Source: Actinomycetota bacterium
GTDB taxonomy: Bacteria > Actinomycetota > Actinomycetes > Actinomycetales > Microbacteriaceae
Reading direction: 5' to 3'
DNA: 12,146 bases
NCBI GenBank assembly: GCA_009699665.1
Contig: WLNS01000035.1
Coordinates: 1 to 12,146 of the forward strand
How positions within the stretch are numbered: position 1 is the first letter of the stretch; every line of letters starts with the position of its first letter. Below are positions 7,693 through 12,146 of the stretch, one piece after another. The translations under genes were made by a program, and so were the position numbers. Below the pieces are notes generated by a model, which was not told the origin of the DNA, made no database searches, and saw nothing but the letters and a program-made list of their open reading frames with translations.

Positions 7693-7720
7693 ACTATAGG
7701 GCGAATTCACAGTTATTGAA
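7693..7720 (-). promoter_or_regulatory. eat: Candidate permease promoter
   Basis: On the minus strand TATAGT (7698-7693) matches five of six -10 consensus bases, with a weak -35 TTCAAT (7720-7715) 16 bases upstream. An inverted repeat TTCA-N7-TGAA (7706-7720) overlaps the -35 region. Transcription would begin about 90 bases before the permease start. Confidence 0.4.
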
Positions 7721-7744
7721 CACCCCGTCAGGAAAATTTTTGTG

Positions 7745-7803
7745 TATAGGGACCGTAAAGCGAGCGAGCTTTTTTTCGTTCCCGAGCCCACGCCACCTAT
7801 GCT
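7745..7803 (+). promoter_or_regulatory. Candidate promoter elements for the ligase operon
   Basis: Two alternative -10 elements are visible: TATAGG at 7745-7750 and TATGCT at 7798-7803. Neither has a clear -35 at normal spacing. Use of the second would give a leader of about 35 bases. The stretch 7721-7780 is markedly A/T-richer than its surroundings, consistent with a promoter region. Confidence 0.35.
7757..7776 (+). other. Small hairpin followed by seven T's in the ligase leader
   Basis: AAAGC (7757-7761) pairs with GCTTT (7768-7772) around a six-base loop, and a run of seven T's occupies 7770-7776. If transcription starts at the upstream -10, this would sit at the very start of the RNA. 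The stem is short, so an attenuator role is only a possibility. Confidence 0.25.
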
Positions 7804-7844
7804 CGAAAGCGACGAAAGTTTGCCCGCTCAACGGAGAGACCCAG

Positions 7845-9212
7845 ATGACCCGCAACCCCGGTTACCTCAGTATGGATGAACTCACCGCTCGCGTAACCGC
7901 GGGCGAGATTGACACGGTGCTCGTCGCGTTTACCGACATGCAGGGTCGCCTCGTCGGCAAACGAGTTGCCGCGCGACTTTTTTTGGAAGACGTGGCAGCC
8001 CACGGCTCCGAATGCTGCAACTACCTTCTCGCCGTCGACGTCGAAATGAATACGGTCGACGGTTACGCCATGTCGAGCTGGGACAAGGGCTATGGCGACA
8101 TGGTGATGACCCCTGACATGACCACCCTGCGGCTCGCCCCGTGGCTGCCGGGAAGCGCCCTCGTCACCGCAGACCTGAACTGGCTCGACGGAACGCCGGT
8201 CGTCGCGTCCCCACGACAGATTCTGCAAGCGCAGGTTGCCCGGCTGGCCGAACGAGGTCTCGTGCCCTTCGTGGGCACCGAGCTTGAATTTCTGGTGTTT
8301 GACGAGACCTATCGCGATGCTTGGGCGGGCGGATATCGAAACCTCACGACCTCGACCGACTACAACGTGGACTACGACCTGCTGTCCTCAACACGTCTCG
8401 AACCCATGCTGCGCGAAATTCGAAATGCCATGGATGGTGCCGGCATGTACTGCGAGGGCGTCAAAGGTGAGTGCAATCTGGGTCAGCAAGAAATCGCCTT
8501 TCGCTATGACCATGCGTTGACCACCTGCGATAACCACTCGATTTACAAAAACGGATCAAAAGTCATCGCTGATCGACACGGCAAGAGCCTGACCTTCATG
8601 GCCAAGTTCAATGAGCGCGAAGGCAACAGCTGCCACATTCACCTCAGCCTGCGTTCCGACAAGAGCGATCCCGTGTTTGCCGACGACAAGGCCGAGCACG
8701 GCATGAGCGAAATGTTTCGCCACTTTCTTGCCGGGCAGATTGCGGCAATGAAGGAACTCAGCCTCTTCTTTGCCCCCAACATCAACTCGTACAAGCGCTT
8801 TGTCGAGGGCAGCTTCGCCCCGACGGCTATCGCGTGGGGAATTGACAATCGCACGTGCGCGTTTCGTGTTGTCGGCCACGGCCAGGGGCTGCGCGTCGAA
8901 AACCGGGTGCCGGGGGGCGACGTGAACCAGTACCTCGCCGTGGCCGCCATGATTGCCGCTGGCCTGCACGGCATCGATAACAAGCTTGAGCTGGAGCAGA
9001 TCACCGAAGGTAACGCGTATGTGAGTGACAAAGAGCGCGTACCCACAAATCTGCGGGATGCCGCCGACCTGTTTGCCGCATCGGCACTCGCGCGCGCCGC
9101 GTTCGGTGACGAGGTCGTGGCGCACTACACAAACAATGCGCGGATTGAGATTGCCGCGTTCGGTGCAGCGGTTACTGACTGGGAGAGAGTTCGTGGTTTC
9201 GAAAGACTCTAG
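7845..9212 (+). CDS. Glutamine synthetase-like gamma-glutamyl-amine ligase (GlnA4/PuuA group)
   Basis: A 455-residue class I glutamine-synthetase-fold enzyme, inferred to join glutamate to a primary amine with ATP rather than to ammonia. The beta-grasp N-domain covers roughly residues 10-105. The catalytic domain shows metal ligands in TELEFLVF (145-152, Glu146 and Glu148), GECNLGQQEIAF (208-219), GNSCHIHLSL (260-269, His264) and NSYKRF (314-319), with WGIDNRTCAFRV (331-342) lining the glutamate/ATP site. The region equivalent to the canonical DGSS ammonium-site segment is NTVDGYAMSSWDKGYGD (69-85), the form found in PuuA/GlnA3/GlnA4-type ligases rather than in true glutamine synthetase. GGAGAG six bases before ATG 7845 sets the start; the frame is open far upstream over the permease antisense strand. 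First gene of a tight operon. Ethanolamine is the likely substrate from context; putrescine or another amine is possible. Confidence 0.9.
   Translation: MTRNPGYLSMDELTARVTAGEIDTVLVAFTDMQGRLVGKRVAARLFLEDVAAHGSECCNYLLAVDVEMNTVDGYAMSSWDKGYGDMVMTPDMTTLRLAPWLPGSALVTADLNWLDGTPVVASPRQILQAQVARLAERGLVPFVGTELEFLVFDETYRDAWAGGYRNLTTSTDYNVDYDLLSSTRLEPMLREIRNAMDGAGMYCEGVKGECNLGQQEIAFRYDHALTTCDNHSIYKNGSKVIADRHGKSLTFMAKFNEREGNSCHIHLSLRSDKSDPVFADDKAEHGMSEMFRHFLAGQIAAMKELSLFFAPNINSYKRFVEGSFAPTAIAWGIDNRTCAFRVVGHGQGLRVENRVPGGDVNQYLAVAAMIAAGLHGIDNKLELEQITEGNAYVSDKERVPTNLRDAADLFAASALARAAFGDEVVAHYTNNARIEIAAFGAAVTDWERVRGFERL
9181..9185 (+). promoter_or_regulatory. Ribosome binding site inside the ligase gene, deciding the hydrolase GTG start
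   Basis: GGGAG lies seven bases before GTG 9193, within the last codons of the ligase gene. It selects this start over upstream in-frame ATGs that would deepen the overlap and precede the conserved RPVIGLTTY start. Confidence 0.75.
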
Positions 9213-9930
9213 ACCCGTCATCGGCCTGACCACCTACCTCGAACAAGCTCAGTGTGGCGTGTGGGATGTGCGGGCGTCCTTCCTTCCCGAGGTCTATCTC
9301 AACGCCGTCACGCGTGCCGGCGGTATCGCCGTCTTGTTGCCCCCCCAACCCAGCGATGCCGAATCGGCACGCGACATCGTGTCGCGCCTCGACGGGCTCA
9401 TCCTTCCCGGTGGCAAAGACGTTGATTCGGCCCGCTACGGTGAGGTTCCGCACGAAACTAACGACGAACCGAGGCGGGATCGTGATGAACTCGAGGATTA
9501 CCTGCTCGCCGCAGCCATCGACGCAAACCTGCCGTTCCTGGGCATCTGCCGCGGTGCCCAGATGCTCAACGTGCACCAGGGAGGCAACCTGATTCAGCAC
9601 CTGCCCGAGCTGATTGGCCATGACCAGTTTCAACAGGGCGGCGGAAAGTTCACCACAATGGACGTGGCCGTCGAAGCGGGAACACACCTGGCCCGAATCG
9701 TGGGCAGTGACGTTGCGGGCGCGCAGATGTATCACCACCAGGCGATCAAAGATCTGGGGCGTGACCTTGTCGTGTCTGCTCGAACGGCCGATGGCGTTAT
9801 TGAGGGTATCGAACTGACCACGGTGAACTTTGGAGTCGCGGTGCAGTGGCATCCGGAAGAGACGAGCACAGCAGACTCTCGTCTCTTTGACGCACTGATT
9901 GCTGCCGCCCGCGAATATAGGAGCGTTTGA
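9193..9930 (+). CDS. Gamma-glutamyl hydrolase, PuuD-like class I amidotransferase fold
   Basis: A 245-residue cytosolic hydrolase of the peptidase C26 / gamma-glutamyl-GABA hydrolase family, inferred to release glutamate from a gamma-glutamyl-amino acid in the last pathway step. The nucleophile Cys119 sits in LGICRGAQMLN (116-126), His220 and Glu222 in VQWHPEE (217-223), and LPGGKDVD (71-78) forms the oxyanion region. RPVIGLTTY near the N-terminus and YHHQAIKDLG (180-189) are further family marks. The length is typical (about 240-255). GTG 9193 overlaps the ligase by 20 bases, a sign of translational coupling, and its TGA abuts the next gene's GTG. If the substrate is ethanolamine-derived, the compound cleaved would be gamma-glutamyl-glycine; that is inference from the operon. 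Confidence 0.9.
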   Translation: MVSKDSRPVIGLTTYLEQAQCGVWDVRASFLPEVYLNAVTRAGGIAVLLPPQPSDAESARDIVSRLDGLILPGGKDVDSARYGEVPHETNDEPRRDRDELEDYLLAAAIDANLPFLGICRGAQMLNVHQGGNLIQHLPELIGHDQFQQGGGKFTTMDVAVEAGTHLARIVGSDVAGAQMYHHQAIKDLGRDLVVSARTADGVIEGIELTTVNFGVAVQWHPEETSTADSRLFDALIAAAREYRSV

Positions 9931-11298
9931 GTGAGCTACACGCTGATTAATCCCACGACCGAAGAGGCGATGGAGACCATCCCCGCTCTCGACATCGACC
10001 AGGTCGATGCTGCTATCGAGCGCGCCCGCGTTGCCCAACGCGAGTGGGCGGGCCTCAATCCGGCCGATCGCGCGAGCCTGCTGCGCCGCTTTGCCGATGC
10101 CGTTGACGCCGATCGCGAGAATCTGGCTCAGTTGGAAGTGCGCAACTCGGGCCATCCGATCGGAAACGCTCGGTGGGAAGCCGAGCACGTGCGCAACGTG
10201 CTCGAGTACTACGCCGCGACTCCCGAGCGCATGTTTGGCAGGCAAATTCCGGTCGCCGGAGGACTCGACGTCACGTTTCAAGAGCCGCTGGGCGTCGTGG
10301 GCGTCATCACGCCCTGGAACTTTCCGATGACGATTGCGTCGTGGGGTTTCGCCCCCGCACTCGCGTCGGGAAATGCCGTCGTGCTCAAACCCGCCGAATG
10401 GACGCCCCTGACCAGCCTGCGCCTGGCCGAACTCGGACTCGACTCCGGACTGCCCGAGGGACTGTTTCAGGTGCTCACCGGCAAGGGTTCGGTGGTGGGC
10501 AATCGCTTCGTCACCAACCTCACCGTGCGCAAGGTCGTATTCACCGGGTCGACCGAGGTGGGCAAGCAGATTATGTCGGGCTGCGCCGATCAGGTTAAGC
10601 GCGTGACCCTTGAGCTCGGCGGCAAGAGCGCCAATATTGTGTTCGCCGACGCTGACGTTGAGAAAGCAGCCCTGACCGCGCCATCGTCCGTGTTCGACAA
10701 CTCCGGTCAGGACTGCTGCGCCCGCAGCCGCATTCTGGTTCAGCGTTCGGTGTTTGACGACTTTATGCAGCACTTCGAGAAGGCGGTCGGCGCCCTTACC
10801 GTGGGCGATCCCACTCAGTCGACGACCGACATGGGGCCACTCGTTTCCCGCCAACACCATGACGCGGTGTCAGCGTACGTTGACGCCAAAACACCCGTTG
10901 CCTTCCGCGGAAGCGCTCCCGATGGACCGGGCTTCTGGTTTGCGCCGACCATCCTCACTCCGGAATCCCGCACCGACCGCTGCATGACCGAGGAGATCTT
11001 TGGGCCGGTCGTTGCCGTGGTGCCGTTTGACGACGAGGCTGACGCTGTGGCCCTCGCCAACGCAACGGAGTTCGGACTCTCCGGATCGATCTGGACCCGA
11101 GACATCGCCCGCGCACTGCGGGTCGCTCGCGGCGTCGAATCAGGAAACCTCAGCGTGAACTCGCATTCGTCGGTGCGCTACAACACACCATTTGGTGGGT
11201 TTAAGCAGTCGGGGCTCGGCCGAGAACTTGGACCCGACGCGCACCTGGCATTCACCGAGACAAAGAACGTCTTTATTCCCACGACCGAAAAGGACTAA
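9931..11298 (+). CDS. Aldehyde dehydrogenase, PuuC-like role in gamma-glutamyl-amine catabolism
   Basis: A 455-residue NAD(P)-dependent aldehyde dehydrogenase, probably oxidising a gamma-glutamyl-aminoaldehyde to the acid. Active-site marks are ITPWNFPM (126-133, Asn130), VLKPAE (151-156), FTGSTEVGK (204-212), LELGGKS (227-233, Glu228) and NSGQDCCARSRI (257-268), in which Cys262 occupies the catalytic GQxC position and is followed by a second cysteine. MTEEIFGPV is at 352-360 and PFGGFKQSGLGRELG at 420-434. It is slightly shorter than the 480-500 residue norm, mostly at the N-terminus, but with all catalytic parts present. The GTG start at 9931 directly abuts the hydrolase stop, with AGGAG seven bases upstream. 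It is clearly different from the family-3 enzyme at 4486. Confidence 0.92.
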   Translation: MSYTLINPTTEEAMETIPALDIDQVDAAIERARVAQREWAGLNPADRASLLRRFADAVDADRENLAQLEVRNSGHPIGNARWEAEHVRNVLEYYAATPERMFGRQIPVAGGLDVTFQEPLGVVGVITPWNFPMTIASWGFAPALASGNAVVLKPAEWTPLTSLRLAELGLDSGLPEGLFQVLTGKGSVVGNRFVTNLTVRKVVFTGSTEVGKQIMSGCADQVKRVTLELGGKSANIVFADADVEKAALTAPSSVFDNSGQDCCARSRILVQRSVFDDFMQHFEKAVGALTVGDPTQSTTDMGPLVSRQHHDAVSAYVDAKTPVAFRGSAPDGPGFWFAPTILTPESRTDRCMTEEIFGPVVAVVPFDDEADAVALANATEFGLSGSIWTRDIARALRVARGVESGNLSVNSHSSVRYNTPFGGFKQSGLGRELGPDAHLAFTETKNVFIPTTEKD

Positions 11299-11300
11299 AC

Positions 11301-12089
11301 ATGGCCATCGAAAAAATCGATCTGACCCAGCGACTCGCGGGCAAGGTCGCCGTGATTACGGGCGGTGCTTCGGGCATCGGTTTCGCCACGGCACAGCGGT
11401 TGCGCGCCGAGGGTGCCACCGTAGTGATTGGCGACATGGATGAGAAGGCAGGCCAGAAGGCCGCTGCCGAGGTCGAGGGTCTGTTCATCAAGGTGAACGT
11501 GACTGAGGAGGCCGAGGTCGACAACCTGTTCGACCTCACCGCGAAAACTTATGGCTCGGTCGACATCGCGTTTAACAACGCCGGTATTTCGCCACCCGAT
11601 GATGACTCCATTGAGACCACCGAGTTGCCGGCTTGGCAGAAGGTGCAAGACGTCAACCTGAAATCGGTCTATCTGTGCTCGCGCGCCGCCCTGCGCCACA
11701 TGACCAAACAGGGCAGTGGGTCGATCATCAATACGGCTTCGTTTGTTGCGGTGCTGGGTTCGGCAACATCGCAGATCTCATACACCGCGTCCAAGGGTGG
11801 CGTGCTCGCGATGAGTCGTGAGCTGGGCGTTCAGTTTGCCCGCCAGGGCATTCGGGTCAACGCGCTGTGCCCCGGGCCCGTCAACACTCCCCTGCTGCAG
11901 GAGCTTTTCGCGAAAGATCACGAACGTGCCCAGCGTCGACTCGTGCACATTCCCATCGGGCGTTTTGCCAAGCCCGAAGAACTCGCTGCCGCCGTCGCAT
12001 TCTTGGCCAGCGATGATTCGTCGTTCATCACAGGTTCGACATTTTTGGTCGATGGAGGCATCTCGGCTGCCTACGTCACTCCGCTCTAA
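11301..12089 (+). CDS. Short-chain dehydrogenase of the gamma-glutamyl-amine operon, likely alcohol dehydrogenase
   Basis: A 262-residue classical SDR of the kind often labelled 3-oxoacyl-ACP reductase, with complete catalytic residues. The cofactor loop TGGASGIG is at 20-27. Asp45 at the end of the second strand points to NAD. NNAG is at 92-95, with Asn119 (DVNLKS), Ser147, Tyr161 and Lys165 (YTASK) forming the tetrad, CPGPVNTP at 190-197 and the terminal TGSTFLVDGG at 244-253. It starts two bases after the aldehyde dehydrogenase stop with AAAGGA seven bases before ATG, so it is the last gene of the operon. I infer that it oxidises the free hydroxyl of a gamma-glutamyl-amino alcohol, feeding the aldehyde dehydrogenase. 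A fatty-acid role is unlikely in this context. Confidence 0.92.
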   Translation: MAIEKIDLTQRLAGKVAVITGGASGIGFATAQRLRAEGATVVIGDMDEKAGQKAAAEVEGLFIKVNVTEEAEVDNLFDLTAKTYGSVDIAFNNAGISPPDDDSIETTELPAWQKVQDVNLKSVYLCSRAALRHMTKQGSGSIINTASFVAVLGSATSQISYTASKGGVLAMSRELGVQFARQGIRVNALCPGPVNTPLLQELFAKDHERAQRRLVHIPIGRFAKPEELAAAVAFLASDDSSFITGSTFLVDGGISAAYVTPL

Positions 12090-12103
12090 ACCGCCGTCGG
12101 TTC

Positions 12104-12120
12104 CCGCAGACACTCTGCGG
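12104..12120 (+). terminator. Perfect hairpin after the operon, possible terminator
   Basis: CCGCAGA (12104-12110) pairs with TCTGCGG (12114-12120) around CAC, with a few further pairs outside one bulged base. It begins 15 bases after the SDR stop. There is no T-tract within the window, so it may instead be a different kind of transcript end or lie in an unseen neighbouring gene. Confidence 0.4.
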
Positions 12121-12146
12121 AACGTGAGAAGTGGCGGACCCCCTGA

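Noticed and set aside
7329..7844. Upstream extension of the ligase frame
   Set aside because: It overlaps the permease start and the whole divergent control region. The conserved ligase sequence begins at ATG 7845, which has a good ribosome binding site.
9172..10860. A 562-residue minus-strand open frame, the longest in the window
   Set aside because: It is the mirror of the hydrolase and aldehyde dehydrogenase, both of which have complete catalytic motifs; its composition is typical of antisense frames in high-GC DNA.
7845..12089. Standard putrescine (Puu) operon
   Set aside because: PuuA-, PuuC- and PuuD-like proteins are present, but no PuuB oxidase or PuuE aminotransferase is seen and the permease resembles Eat; an amino alcohol substrate fits better. 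Not fully excluded.
6030..12089. Classical eut ethanolamine microcompartment locus
   Set aside because: There are no ethanolamine ammonia-lyase subunits, shell proteins or cobalamin genes; only the predicted substrate would be shared.
1..12146. Mobile elements, CRISPR arrays, tRNA or rRNA genes, direct repeats
   Set aside because: No transposase or integrase motifs, no regularly spaced repeats and no cloverleaf-like sequence were recognised on either strand.

Overview
The window looks like a high-GC Gram-positive (actinobacterial) chromosome, most likely a member of the Microbacteriaceae. The evidence is the G/C-rich third codon positions, frequent GTG starts, the form of the FKBP and adenine phosphoribosyltransferase proteins, and an actinobacterial-type glutamine-synthetase-like ligase. 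This is judged by eye; no search was run. I see no RNA genes, CRISPR array, insertion sequence or phage gene. Coding density is high, and the largest gene-free gap (246 bases, 7599-7844) is a divergent control region.

Left part (1-5889): housekeeping and general metabolism. On the minus strand are a possible partial gene at the edge and a small FKBP-type prolyl isomerase. A short-chain dehydrogenase points away from the isomerase on the plus strand. It converges on an aldo/keto reductase, and the two genes share a CTAG in which each strand reads its stop codon. Continuing on the minus strand (right to left in transcription order) are a family-3 aldehyde dehydrogenase, an aspartate ammonia-lyase, an adenine phosphoribosyltransferase and the aldo/keto reductase.

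Right part (5975-12089): a catabolic locus and the most interesting content. An ethanolamine-permease-type APC transporter is transcribed leftwards and ends in a strong terminator with a cUUCGg loop. From the shared control region a four-gene operon runs rightwards: a GlnA4/PuuA-type gamma-glutamyl-amine ligase, a PuuD-type class I amidotransferase-fold gamma-glutamyl hydrolase, an aldehyde dehydrogenase and a classical short-chain dehydrogenase. The operon joints are a 20-base overlap, a zero-base abutment and a 2-base gap, so the genes are almost certainly co-transcribed.

Together the five genes make a plausible route: import an amino alcohol (ethanolamine is the best guess), cap its amine with glutamate, oxidise the alcohol to the aldehyde (SDR) and then the acid (ALDH), and release glutamate plus an amino acid (glycine if the substrate is ethanolamine). 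The route needs neither B12-dependent ammonia-lyase nor a microcompartment. It resembles the bacterial gamma-glutamylated putrescine (Puu) pathway, but the flavin amine oxidase PuuB is absent and an SDR is present, which favours an alcohol rather than a second amine at the far end of the substrate. Related gamma-glutamyl-ethanolamide chemistry has been described around GlnA4 in Streptomyces. The complete five-gene assignment and the substrate are my inference.
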